A DNA stretch of 64,000 nt from Micromonospora coerulea (GTDB lineage: Bacteria; Actinomycetota; Actinomycetes; Mycobacteriales; Micromonosporaceae), in contig NZ_JAEMUW010000003.1 of NCBI RefSeq assembly GCF_016598485.1, forward strand, positions 248,001-312,000. The letters are read 5' to 3'. Position 1 is the stretch's first letter. Every line of letters starts with the position of its first letter. Position numbers and translations under genes: made by a program. The notes under the pieces are model-generated. The model saw only the letters and a list, made by a program, of their open reading frames with translations, was not told the origin of the DNA and ran no database searches. Positions 49,689 through 59,800 of the stretch are shown piece after piece.

Positions 49689-50636
49689 ATGGAGCTGATC
49701 TCGATCGACGACGTCCGGGCCGCCGCCGACGATCTCGCCGGGCCGGTGGTCCGTACCCCGCTGCTGCCGACGCTCTGGGACGACGAGCTGTGGCTGAAGC
49801 CGGAGAGCCTGCAACCCGTGGGGTCGTTCAAGCTGCGCGGGGCGACCCACGCGATCGCCCGGCTCGGCCCGGCGGCCCGGGCCCGGGGGGTGGTGACTCA
49901 TTCGTCGGGCAACCACGGCCAGGCGCTGGCCTACGCGGCGCGGGCCGCGGGCGTCCGGTGCACGGTGGTCGTGCCGGAGGGGGCGCCGGGGGTCAAGGTG
50001 GACCGGATCCGGGCGCTCGATGCCGAGGTGGTGCTGGTCCCGCCGGTCCGGCGGCTCGCCGAGGCGGAGCGGATCGCCGCGGACACCGGAGCGGCGCTGA
50101 TCCCGCCGTTCGACCACCCGTGGATCATCGCCGGGCAGGGCACCGTCGGCCTGGAGATCATCGCGGACCTGCCGGAGGTGGACGTGGTGCTGGTCCCGGT
50201 CGGCGGCGGTGGGCTCTCCGCCGGGGTGGCCACGGCGGTGCGGGCGCTCCGCCCGTCCGCGGCGGTGATCGGGGTGGAGCCGCTGCTCGCCGCCGACGCC
50301 CGGGACTCGCTCGCCGCCGGTGAGCTGGTGGTCTGGGACGTCGAACGGACCTACCGGACGGTCGCCGACGGGCTGCGGACCCAGCTCTCCGCGCTGACCC
50401 TCGCCCACCTGCGGGACCGGCTCGACGGCATCGTCACGGTGACCGAGGAGGAAATCCTCGCCGCCACGGGTCGGCTGGCGCGGGAGGCGCGCCTGGTCGC
50501 CGAACCGAGCGGCGCCGTGGCGGTCGCCGCCCGGCTCTTCCACCGCGAAGAACTGCCGCCCGGCCGCACCGTCGCCGTCGTCACCGGTGGCAACGTCGAC
50601 CCGGCGCTGCTCGCCCGCCTGACCGCCGCCGCCTGA
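49689..50636 (+). CDS. Threonine/serine dehydratase-like PLP enzyme
   Basis: The 315-residue enzyme has the PLP lysine in GSFKLRGATHAI, the SSGNHGQALAYAA phosphate loop and VGGGGLSAGVATAV. It is the catabolic/short form without C-terminal ACT domains. Such enzymes deaminate threonine or serine to 2-oxobutyrate or pyruvate; racemase activity in some relatives cannot be excluded. A terminator-like repeat follows. Confidence 0.9.
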   Translation: MELISIDDVRAAADDLAGPVVRTPLLPTLWDDELWLKPESLQPVGSFKLRGATHAIARLGPAARARGVVTHSSGNHGQALAYAARAAGVRCTVVVPEGAPGVKVDRIRALDAEVVLVPPVRRLAEAERIAADTGAALIPPFDHPWIIAGQGTVGLEIIADLPEVDVVLVPVGGGGLSAGVATAVRALRPSAAVIGVEPLLAADARDSLAAGELVVWDVERTYRTVADGLRTQLSALTLAHLRDRLDGIVTVTEEEILAATGRLAREARLVAEPSGAVAVAARLFHREELPPGRTVAVVTGGNVDPALLARLTAAA

Positions 50637-50646
50637 ACCCTCCCGT

Positions 50647-50706
50647 GCGCTTTCCCGGAAAGCGTGGCTATCCGGGATCGAACAGCCACTCTTTCCGGGA
50701 AAGCGC
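50647..50706. terminator. Bidirectional inverted-repeat terminator, copy 2
   Basis: GCGCTTTCCCGGAAAGCGTG pairs across a short loop with AGCCACTCTTTCC-GGGAAAGCGC. It lies between convergent genes and shares GAAAGCGTGGCT with the copy at 26610-26669. Confidence 0.7.
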
Positions 50707-50733
50707 TGGTGCCGTCGCGGCGTGGGCCGGGGG

Positions 50734-52884
50734 TCAGGGGCGGGCGAGGCGGTCCAGGATCCAGGCGTTGATGAACGCCTCCTCGCGCCAGGAGTCGTAC
50801 CGGCCGCTGGGGCCGCCGTGGCCGGCGCCCATCTCGGTCTTGAGGAGGTAGTCGCCCTGCGGGGCGACCGCCCGCAGCCGGGCGATCCACTTGGCCGGCT
50901 CGTGGTACAGCACCCGGGTGTCGTTCAGGCTGGTCACCGCGAGGATGGCCGGGTAGTCGACCGGAGCCACGTTCTCGTACGGGGTGTACGACTTCATGTA
51001 CGCGTACACCTCGGGGTCGTCGAGCGGGTTGCCCCACTCCTCCCACTCGGTGACGGTCAGCGGCAGCGACGGGTCGAGGATCGAGGTGAGTGCGTCCACG
51101 AAGGGCACCTGCGCCACGATGCCGGCGAACGCGTCCGGGGCCAGGTTCGCCACCGCGCCCATCAGCAGCCCGCCGGCCGAGGCGCCTCGGGCCACGAGCC
51201 GGTCGCTCGCCGTCCAGCCGGCCTTGACCAGGTGTCGGGCGCAGGCGACGAAGTCGGTGAAGGTGTTCTTCTTGGCCAGCAGCTTGCCCTGGTCGTACCA
51301 GCGCCGGCCCAGCTCGCCGCCGCCGCGGATGTGCGCCACGGCGAAGATGACCCCCCGGTCGAGCAGGGAGAGCCGGGCGACCGAGAACCACGGGTCCATG
51401 CTGGCCTCGTACGAGCCGTAGCCGTAGATGACGGCGGGTGCGGAGCCGTCGCGCGGGGTGTCCCGGCGGCAGACCAGCGAGATCGGCACCCGGGTGCCGT
51501 CGTCGGCGAGCGCCCAGTCCCGGTGCTGCTCGTAGTCGGCCGGGTCGTACGGCCGGCCGTCCGGACCGGGCCGGACCGGCTTGCGCTTGCGCAGCACCAT
51601 CTGGCGGGTGACCAGGTCGTAGTCGTAGACCGAGTCCGGGGTGACCAGCGAGGTGTAGCGCAGCCGCACCTCGCGGGTGCGGTACTCCGGGTTGGCGTCC
51701 AGCCCGACGCTGTAGATCGGTTCGGGGAAGTCGATGTCGTACGGGTCGCCGCCGCCGACCGGGAGCACCCGCAGCCCGGTCAGCCCGTTGGTGCGCAGCG
51801 ACACGAGGAGGTGGTTCTCGAACGCGTCGACGGACTCCAGCCGGGTGCCCGGGGAGTGCTCGATCAGCGGCGTCCAGTCGCCGGGCGCGTCGGCCGAGGT
51901 GAAGGCCAGCGCGAAGTCCTCCGCGCCGTCGTTGTGCAGGATCAGGAAGCGGTGCCCGTGGTGCTCCACCGCGTATTCGACGCCCTGCCGGCGCGGCGCG
52001 ATGATCGCCGGTGCGCCGGTGGGGTTGGCCGCCGGGATCACCCGTACCTCGCTGGTGGTCTTGCTGTGGATGTCGATGACCACGAACCGCTCGGAGCGGG
52101 TCAGCTCGACCCCCACCCAGAACCGCTCGTCGTCCTCCTGGTGCACCACCACGTCCTCGCCCGGCCCGGTGCCGACGGTGTGCCGCCAGACCCGGTTGGG
52201 CCGCCAGGCCTCGTCGACGGTGACGTAGAAGAGCGTCGAGGCGTCGGCCGACCAGGCGGTGCCGTAGAAGGTGCCCGGGATCTCGTCGGCGAGCACGTCG
52301 CCGGTGCCGAGGTCCTTGATCCGCAGGGTGAACCGTTCGTCGCCGGCGAAGTCGGTGGAGTAGGCCAGCCAGCGCCCGTCCGGGCTGACGTCGAACGCGC
52401 CGAGCGAGAGGAAGTCGTGCCCCTCGGCGAGCAGGTTGCCGTCGAGCAGCACCTCCTCCCCGTCGAGCGGGGCGCCGTCGGCGCTGACCGGGGGCGCGGT
52501 CTCGCCGTCGCGGACGGCCCGGCGGCAGTGCACGCCGTACTGCTGGCCCTCGACCGTGCGGGTGTAGTACCAGTGCCCGTCCTTGCGGGTGGGCACCGAC
52601 AGGTCGGTCTCCTGGGTGCGCCGGCGGGTCTCCTCGAACAGCTCCGCGCGCAGCCCCTCCAGGTGGGCGGTGCGCGCCTCGGTGTACGCGTTCTCCGCGG
52701 TCAGGTGGGCGATCGTCTCCGGGTCGTCCTTGGCGGCGAGCCAGGCGTACTCGTCGACGACGGTGTCGCCGTGGTGGGTGCGCTCGGTCGGGACACGCTT
52801 GGCTACGGGTACGGGCGACGGCTCCAGGTCGCGGCGCGGCGACAGACGCGCCGAGCTGGAGTTGTCGGGGGTCTCGGTGGTCAC
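50734..52884 (-). CDS. S9 prolyl oligopeptidase family protein (oligopeptidase B-like)
   Basis: The 716-residue enzyme has an N-terminal beta-propeller (about 60-410) and a C-terminal alpha/beta-hydrolase with nucleophile Ser in GASAGG, Asp in SLNDTRV and His in GAGHGG. The IRGGGELGRRWYDQGK segment is typical of oligopeptidase B. It is cytosolic and cleaves small peptides after basic residues or Pro. It is divergent from the FAD-linked oxidase gene. Confidence 0.92.
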   Translation of the reverse strand: MTTETPDNSSSARLSPRRDLEPSPVPVAKRVPTERTHHGDTVVDEYAWLAAKDDPETIAHLTAENAYTEARTAHLEGLRAELFEETRRRTQETDLSVPTRKDGHWYYTRTVEGQQYGVHCRRAVRDGETAPPVSADGAPLDGEEVLLDGNLLAEGHDFLSLGAFDVSPDGRWLAYSTDFAGDERFTLRIKDLGTGDVLADEIPGTFYGTAWSADASTLFYVTVDEAWRPNRVWRHTVGTGPGEDVVVHQEDDERFWVGVELTRSERFVVIDIHSKTTSEVRVIPAANPTGAPAIIAPRRQGVEYAVEHHGHRFLILHNDGAEDFALAFTSADAPGDWTPLIEHSPGTRLESVDAFENHLLVSLRTNGLTGLRVLPVGGGDPYDIDFPEPIYSVGLDANPEYRTREVRLRYTSLVTPDSVYDYDLVTRQMVLRKRKPVRPGPDGRPYDPADYEQHRDWALADDGTRVPISLVCRRDTPRDGSAPAVIYGYGSYEASMDPWFSVARLSLLDRGVIFAVAHIRGGGELGRRWYDQGKLLAKKNTFTDFVACARHLVKAGWTASDRLVARGASAGGLLMGAVANLAPDAFAGIVAQVPFVDALTSILDPSLPLTVTEWEEWGNPLDDPEVYAYMKSYTPYENVAPVDYPAILAVTSLNDTRVLYHEPAKWIARLRAVAPQGDYLLKTEMGAGHGGPSGRYDSWREEAFINAWILDRLARP

Positions 52885-52963
52885 GGCGTCACGTTACCGG
52901 CCGGCGGCACACCGTCGCCGGGTACGCGCGGCACCGGTTCCGGCAACGCCGCCACCACCTCTT

Positions 52964-52979
52964 TCGAACACATGTACGA
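52964..52979. promoter_or_regulatory. Near-consensus LexA (SOS) box
   Basis: TCGAACACATGTACGA differs from TCGAAC-N4-GTTCGA at one defined position. TACGAT (52975-52980) overlaps its 3' half and could be a -10 element ending seven bases before the ATG at 52988, implying a LexA-repressed leaderless mRNA. Confidence 0.62.
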
Positions 52980-52987
52980 TGACCCGC

Positions 52988-54412
52988 ATGGCGGCTGCAG
53001 CGAGCTTCACGGACCGGCCCGGAGCCCTCGAGATCACCCAGCGACTGGCGGAGATCTGCGGTCCGCCGTTCGCCCGCTTCGCCGGCCCGGCCGACGAGGT
53101 GGCCGGCCGGACGGCCCGCTGGGTGGCGGTGCCGGGCGGCCCGCACGCCGCCGCCGAGGTGTTGCGGCTGGCCGCCGCCCACCAGCTCACGGTCGTCGCG
53201 CGCGGCGCCGGCACCAAGATCGACTGGGGTGCCGCCCCGGCCCAGGTCGACATCATGCTCGACACCGGCCGGCTGGCCGGCATCTGGCACGAGCCGCAGG
53301 GCTCGCCGCTCGCCGAGATCGGCGCCGGCACCCCGATCCGCGCGGTCCAGGCGACCCTGGACCGCACCGGCCAGCGACTGCCGATCGACGCGCCCTCGCC
53401 CGGGGCGACCCTCGGTGGGGTGCTCGCGGCCGACGAGGCCGGCCCGCTGCGGCACCGGCACGGCAGCCCGTGCGCACAGCTGGTCGGGGTCCGCTACCTG
53501 GACGCCGACGGCGAGCTGGTCAGTCTGGGTGCGGCCGGCACGGCGCTGCTCGGCCGGGCCGGTCCGGCGGGTGGCGCGGCGGCGCTGCTCGGCACCGGCC
53601 AGGTGCCGGGACTGGACGTGGCCCGGCTGCTCTGCGGCTCGCAGGGCGGCCTCGGCGTGCTGGTCTCGGCCACCATGCGGGTGCAGGCCGTGCCGGCGAG
53701 CCGGGTCTGGGTCACCCGGCCGGTCTGGACCCCGCTGGAGGTGCACGACCTGGTCCGGGCGGTGCTCGCCGCCCGGCTCGACCCGGCCGCCGTCGAGCTG
53801 GACCTGCCCGTCCCGGTCCCGTTGCCGCGCCGCCGGGTCCACCCCGACCACCCGTCCGTCCTCGGCCGGCCCGACCACCCCGCGGTCGCCGGGCGGTCCG
53901 CCGGGCCGGCCGCGGCGGGGAGCCTGGTGGCGCTGCTGGAGGGCGGTCCGGCTGACGTCGCCGAGCGGGCCGAGCGGCTGGTGGCCGTGCTCGGCGGGGA
54001 GGCGGTGGTCGGGCACGCCGCCCCGGAGTGGTGGGGGCATTACCCGTTCGCCCCGGGCGAGACGGCGCTGCGCATCGAGGTGCCCATCAACGACCTGCAC
54101 GCCGCGGTGTACGCGCTGCGCGACGCGGCCGGCGGCCCGGTGCCGGTCCGCGGCTCCGCCGGGATCGGCACGGTGCACGCCGCGCTCCCCGGCTCCCTCC
54201 CGCCCGAGCGGGTGGCGTCGATCCTCGCCGCGGTGCGCGGGGTGCTGCTCGCCCGGCAGGGGCGCTGCGTCGTGGTGGCCGCGCCCGCGCCGGTTCGCCG
54301 CGCCGTCGACCTCTGGGGTGACCTGCCCACCCTGCCCCGCCTCCGCGCGGCCAAGGAGCACCTCGACCCGCACCAGCGCCTCGCCCCCGGCCGCCTCCCC
54401 GGCGGCCTCTGA
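52988..54412 (+). CDS. FAD-linked oxidase (GlcE/VAO-like), candidate SOS gene
   Basis: The 474-residue product has an FAD-binding type 4 domain (residues 30-240, VVARGAGTKIDWGAAPAQVD, PIDAPSPGATLGGVLAADEAGP, CGSQGGLGVLV) and a shorter C-terminal catalytic domain. It resembles GlcE subunits of glycolate oxidase; no GlcD or GlcF partner is adjacent. ATG 52988 fits the LexA-box promoter; an ATG nine bases earlier overlaps the box. DNA-damage control of such an enzyme is unusual. Confidence 0.85.
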   Translation: MAAAASFTDRPGALEITQRLAEICGPPFARFAGPADEVAGRTARWVAVPGGPHAAAEVLRLAAAHQLTVVARGAGTKIDWGAAPAQVDIMLDTGRLAGIWHEPQGSPLAEIGAGTPIRAVQATLDRTGQRLPIDAPSPGATLGGVLAADEAGPLRHRHGSPCAQLVGVRYLDADGELVSLGAAGTALLGRAGPAGGAAALLGTGQVPGLDVARLLCGSQGGLGVLVSATMRVQAVPASRVWVTRPVWTPLEVHDLVRAVLAARLDPAAVELDLPVPVPLPRRRVHPDHPSVLGRPDHPAVAGRSAGPAAAGSLVALLEGGPADVAERAERLVAVLGGEAVVGHAAPEWWGHYPFAPGETALRIEVPINDLHAAVYALRDAAGGPVPVRGSAGIGTVHAALPGSLPPERVASILAAVRGVLLARQGRCVVVAAPAPVRRAVDLWGDLPTLPRLRAAKEHLDPHQRLAPGRLPGGL

Positions 54413-54507
54413 CCCCACCCCCGCTTGCCGACGAGCTTGGTGTCCGGAACCGGCTCGCGGGGGACGAAAACCCTTGATCGACACCGGCGGCGGGAGGCCG
54501 CCGAGGG

Positions 54508-56568
54508 TCAGAGAGCGTCGTTGCGGAGGACGAGGAGGGCGATGTCGTCGCGGGGAGCCTCGACCGAGAAGCCGATCGCGGTGGCGCGCAGCCGGGCGGC
54601 CACCACGTCGGCGGAGTAACCGGCCAGCGGGGCCGCCGCGTCGCGCAGCCGCTCGGTGCCGAAGAGCTCCCGCCCGCGGCGCCGCTCGGTCACCCCGTCG
54701 GTGTAGAAGATCAGCGCGTCACCCGGACCGAGCGGCACCTCGGCGGTGGGCGTGGCGATCGAGTCGAGCAGCCCGAGCGCGGTGCCGCCGGTGCCGACGA
54801 AGGTGGCGCCACCGCCGCCGCGCAGCAGCACCGGCCGGTCGTGCCCGGCCAGGTGCAGGGCCACGTCGAGCTGCCCGCCCCGGCCCGGCTCGACCGCCGC
54901 CATCGCCAGCGTGCAGTACCGGCCCCCGCCCCGCTCGACGAGCGTCTCGTTCAGCCGGCCCAGCACCTCCGGCAGCGGCTTGCCGTCGCCGGCCAGCACC
55001 CGGATCACGTCCCGGACCAGGCCGGTGACCGCCGCCGCCTGGACGCCCTTGCCCGACACGTCACCGATCACCACCAGCCAGCGACCGTCCGGCAGCGGCA
55101 GCACGTCGTAGAAGTCGCCGCCGACCTCGGCGTCGTCGCCGGTCGGGACGTACTCGGCGGCGAAGCCGATGCCCTCCACCACCGGGAGCACCGGCGGCAG
55201 CAGGGACTGCTGGAGGGTCTGCGCGACCCGGCGCCGCTCGGCGTGGATCCGGGCGTTCTCGATGGCCAGGGCGGCCCGGCGGGCCACGTCCTCCAGCACC
55301 GAGACCTCGTCCGGGTCGTGGCGGTGCCGCTGGTGCCGGCCGACCGCGAGGGTGCCGAGCCGCTGGCCGCGGGCGATCAGCGGGACGGCGAAGCCCTCCA
55401 TCGGGGCGCCGAGCGGGACCTGCGACGCGCTCCGCGACGCCTCGCGCAGCCGGGCCTGGATCGACTCCGGCCCGGTCTCCTGGAGCACCTTGTGCAGGTG
55501 CGGCAGCACCGACTCGTCGGCGTGGCTGGACGCGGCGAGCCGCAGCCGGCCCCACTCGTCGGTGGTGTGCACCGCGCACCACTGGCCAAGCCGGGGCACC
55601 ACCAGCTGCGGGATGAGCGCCATGGTCAGCTCGACATCCAGGGACTGGGCCAGCAGCTCGCTCGCCTCGGCCAGGAAGGTCAACCAGGCCGACCGGCGGA
55701 CGTCCGCCCGGCGCAGCCGGTCGTTCTCCAGGTGCAGCGAGAGCCGCTCGGCGGCCAGCACGGCCAGCGGCCGGGCGTACGCCGACGGCGCCGCGTCCAG
55801 CTCCAGCTCGCCCGCGTACGGCCGGTGCACGGCCAGCGGCACCCGGATCAGCTCGTTGTCGTTGCGGGGCTGGCGGCCGTACCGGCCCAGGACCTGGGTG
55901 CCCTGCCCGTCGCCCCGGTCCAGCCGGACGACGCCACCGGCCGCGCCGACCATCTCCGCCAGCCGGGTCACCAGACCGGTGGCGAACTCCGGCAGCGGGT
56001 CCTCCGCGTACGGGTCGGGGCTGGTCTGCATCAGCTCGCTCATCGCGGCCGCGCTCGGTGCCCCGTGCTCCGCCTCGTCGCCCTGGCCGCCGGCGCCGTT
56101 GAGCGGGGCGTGCGCCTCCGCGACCGCGGCCGGCCGGGTGGGCGGGACGGCCCCAAGCCGGTCCAGCCGGAACCAGACGCCCTTCCCGGTGGGCAGGTAG
56201 GTGGTGCCCCAGCGGCTGGCGAAGTGGTCCACCAGCAGCAGCCCGCGGCCCCGCTCGGCGACCTCGGTGATGTCCTCGGTGTCGTTGCGCACGCCGACGA
56301 CCAGCTCGTCCACCGGGCCGACGGCGAAGTCGGAGACGGTCACGGTGAGCCCGGTTCCGTCCGCCGCGACCTCGATGTCCAGTTCGGTGCGGGCGTGTTC
56401 GACCGCGTTGGTGGACAACTCGGTGGTGAGCAGCAGCGCCTCGTTGAGCAGTTCCTCCAGGTCCGCCTCGGCGAGGACGGACCGGACCAGGGCGCGGGCG
56501 GCGGCGGGCGTACGCCGGTCGGCCGGGAGTCGGACCCGCCGGACGTGCTCGTCCGAGCCGTCGGTCAT
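54508..56568 (-). CDS. HATPase-GAF-PP2C signalling protein (SpoIIE/RsbU-type)
   Basis: The 686-residue product has an N-terminal HATPase of the RsbW type (residues 1-130, LLTTELSTNAVEHARTELD, GRGLLLVDHFASRWG), GAF-like sensor regions (about 200-420) and a C-terminal PP2C domain (VGGDFYDVLPLPDG, IGDVSGKGVQAAAV, FYTDGVTERRRG). It combines kinase-like and phosphatase modules, as in many actinobacterial anti-sigma networks. It is divergent from the giant hybrid kinase gene, 249 bases away. Confidence 0.9.
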   Translation of the reverse strand: MTDGSDEHVRRVRLPADRRTPAAARALVRSVLAEADLEELLNEALLLTTELSTNAVEHARTELDIEVAADGTGLTVTVSDFAVGPVDELVVGVRNDTEDITEVAERGRGLLLVDHFASRWGTTYLPTGKGVWFRLDRLGAVPPTRPAAVAEAHAPLNGAGGQGDEAEHGAPSAAAMSELMQTSPDPYAEDPLPEFATGLVTRLAEMVGAAGGVVRLDRGDGQGTQVLGRYGRQPRNDNELIRVPLAVHRPYAGELELDAAPSAYARPLAVLAAERLSLHLENDRLRRADVRRSAWLTFLAEASELLAQSLDVELTMALIPQLVVPRLGQWCAVHTTDEWGRLRLAASSHADESVLPHLHKVLQETGPESIQARLREASRSASQVPLGAPMEGFAVPLIARGQRLGTLAVGRHQRHRHDPDEVSVLEDVARRAALAIENARIHAERRRVAQTLQQSLLPPVLPVVEGIGFAAEYVPTGDDAEVGGDFYDVLPLPDGRWLVVIGDVSGKGVQAAAVTGLVRDVIRVLAGDGKPLPEVLGRLNETLVERGGGRYCTLAMAAVEPGRGGQLDVALHLAGHDRPVLLRGGGGATFVGTGGTALGLLDSIATPTAEVPLGPGDALIFYTDGVTERRRGRELFGTERLRDAAAPLAGYSADVVAARLRATAIGFSVEAPRDDIALLVLRNDAL

Positions 56569-56817
56569 GTCCGGTCCCGTCTCCGCTGACACGCTCCGTA
56601 TCCTCCACCGCCGCCGCCCCGGCTGCCAAACCGGCCCGACCGGCCGCCAGGGGTCCGGATCTTCGGCGGCGAAGCCCTCTGGCGGTGGGAGCCGGCGCGG
56701 GGTGACCCGTGGGCGTGGCGAGCCGTCGCACACCTTGGCCTCGACGGGAACCCGGGCAGAATGGTGGGATGGCGGCCTGTCGGCACGAGCCACTGGCCCC
56801 GAGCTGAGCGAGGAATG

Positions 56818-59800
56818 ATGACCACGGCGAAACAGTCGATAGCCGCGGACCCGTCCGCTCCCGATCACGAGGCGCTGCTCGGCGAGCTGGTGGAGGCGCT
56901 GCGGCGGGTCCGCCGCGGCGACCTCAAGGTGCGGCTGCCCCGCCGGGCCGGCCTGGCCGCCGAGGTGGCGGACGCCTTCAACGACGTGGTGTCGCTGCAG
57001 GAGCGGCAGCACCTCGACCTGCGCCGGATCAGCCGGATCGTCGGGCGGGACGGCCGGCTCACCGAACGCCTCGACGACGAGGGCCTGGACGGCTCGTGGG
57101 CGGAGGGCCAGCGGGCGATCAACTCGCTGATCGACGACCTGGGCCGGCCGACCACCGAGATCGCCCGGGTCATCGTGGCGGTGGCCGACGGCGACCTCTC
57201 CCAGCACATGGCGCTGGAGATCGACGGTCGCCCGCTGCGCGGTGAGTACCTGCGCATCGGCCGCACGGTGAACACGATGGTCGACCAGCTCTCGTCCTTC
57301 TCCAACGAGGTGACCCGGGTGGCCCGCGAGGTGGGCACCGAGGGCAAGCTCGGCGGTCAGGCGGACGTCCGGGGCGTGGCCGGCACCTGGAAGGACCTCA
57401 CCGACTCGGTGAACACGATGGCGTCGAACCTGACCGGCCAGGTGCGGTCGATCTCGCAGGTGGCGACCGCGGTGGCGAAGGGCGACCTGTCGCAGAAGAT
57501 CACGGTGGGCGCGCGGGGCGAGGTCGCCGAGCTGGCCGACACGATGAACTCGCTCACCGACACGCTGCGGCTCTTCGCCGAGCAGGTGACCCGGGTGGCC
57601 CGCGAGGTGGGCACCGAGGGCAAGCTCGGCGGTCAGGCGGAGGTGCCGAACGTCGCCGGCACCTGGAAGGACCTGACCGACAGCGTCAACTCGATGGCGT
57701 CGAACCTGACCGCGCAGGTGCGCAACATCGCCCAGGTCTCCACCGCGGTCGCCCGGGGCGACCTGAGCCAGAAGATCACGGTCGCCGCCCAGGGCGAGAT
57801 CCTGGAGCTGAAGGACACCGTGAACACGATGGTGGATCAGCTGTCGTCGTTCGCCGACGAGGTGACCCGGGTGGCCCGCGAGGTGGGCATCGAGGGCAAG
57901 CTGGGCGGGCAGGCCCAGGTGCGCGGGGTCTCCGGCACCTGGCGCGACCTGACGGAGAACGTCAACCAGCTCGCCGGCAACCTGACCAGCCAGGTCCGCA
58001 ACATCTCGCAGGTCTCCACCGCCGTGGCGAAGGGTGACCTGTCGCAGAAGATCACCGTGGACGCGCAGGGCGAGATCCTGGAGCTGAAGAACACGGTCAA
58101 CACGATGGTGGATCAGCTGTCGTCGTTCGCCGACGAGGTGACCCGGGTGGCCCGCGAGGTGGGTACCGAGGGCAAGCTGGGCGGCCAGGCCCAGGTCAAG
58201 GGCGTCAGCGGTACGTGGCGGGACCTGACCGACAACGTGAACTCGATGGCGTCGAACCTGACGTCGCAGGTTCGCAACATCGCCTCGGTCACCACGGCCG
58301 TGGCGAAGGGTGACCTGTCGCAGAAGATCACGGTGGACGCCCGGGGCGAGATCCTGGAGTTGAAGTCCACGGTGAACACGATGGTGGATCAGCTGTCGTC
58401 GTTCGCCGACGAGGTGACCCGGGTGGCCCGCGAGGTGGGTACCGAGGGCAAGCTGGGCGGCCAGGCGGAGGTCAAGGGCGTCAGCGGTACGTGGCGGGAC
58501 CTGACCGACAACGTGAACTCGATGGCGTCGAACCTGACGTCGCAGGTGCGCAACATCGCGTCGGTCACCACCGCGGTGGCGAAGGGCGACCTGGGCCAGA
58601 AGATCACCGTGGACGCCCAGGGCGAGATCCTGGAGCTGAAGAACACGGTCAACACGATGGTGGATCAGCTGTCGTCGTTCGCCGACGAGGTCACCCGGGT
58701 GGCCCGCGAGGTCGGCATCGAGGGCAAGCTCGGCGGCCAGGCGCAGGTGAAGGGGGTCTCCGGCACCTGGCGGGACCTGACCGAGAACGTCAACCAGCTC
58801 GCCTCGACGCTGACCACCCAGCTCCGGGCGATCGCCCAGGTTTCCACCTCGGTGACCCGGGGCGACCTGACGCAGCGGATCGCGGTCAAGGCGCAGGGCG
58901 AGGTCGCCGAGCTGAAGGACAACATCAACCAGATGATCGTCACCCTCCGGGAGACGACCAAGAAGAACGCCGAGCAGGGCTGGCTGGACTCCAACCTTGC
59001 CCGGATCGGCGGCCTGCTCCAGGGCCAGCGGGACCTCGGCGAGGTGTGCCGCATGATCATGATGGAGGTCACCCCGCTGGTCGACGCGCAGCTCGGCGCG
59101 TTCTTCCTGGCGGACAGCTCCGACGGCAGCATGCGGCTGCGGCTGACCGCGTCGTACGGCTACGTGGCCCGCGGGCACGACGTGACGTTCGGGCCGGGTG
59201 AGGGTCTGGTCGGGCAGGCCGCCCTCTCCCGCCGGACGATCCGGGTCAACGCCCAGCCCGACGGGCGGCTCGTGCTCCGCTCGGGGCTGGCCGAGACGCC
59301 GCCGGCCGACCTGGTGGTGCTGCCGGTCCTGTTCGAGGGCGAGCTGCTCGGCGTGATCGAGTTCGCCGGGGTGACCACCTTCTCCGACCTGCACCTGGCG
59401 TTCCTGGAGCGGCTGGTGCTCACCATCGGCCTGGCGGTGAACACCATCCAGGCCAACCGGCGTACCGAGGAGCTGCTGGCCCAGTCCCAGCGGCTCGCGC
59501 ACGAGCTCCAGGAGCAGTCGGCGGAGTTGCAGCGGACCAACGCCGAGCTGGAGGACAAGGCCCAGCTGCTCTCCGAGCAGAAGGGCAACATCGAGACGAA
59601 GAACCGGGAGATCGAGCTGGCCCGGCTCGGCCTGGAGGAGAAGGCGCAGCAGCTCACCCGGGCGTCGGCGTACAAGTCCGAGTTCCTGGCGAACATGAGC
59701 CATGAGCTGCGGACGCCGCTGAACTCGTTACTGCTGCTGTCCCGGCTGCTGGCCGAGAACTCAGAGCAGAACCTCACCCGTAAGCAGATCGAGTTCGCCC

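Noticed and set aside
57472..58851. Regularly spaced repeats resembling a CRISPR array
   Set aside because: The units are 276 bases, in frame and translate as HAMP domains; there are no short palindromic repeats with unique spacers and no cas genes.
54508..59703. A continuous 1731-codon reading frame on the minus strand
   Set aside because: Only its downstream part (54508-56568) is a real protein. The upstream half runs antisense through the hybrid kinase and is a by-product of high GC and repeat sequence.
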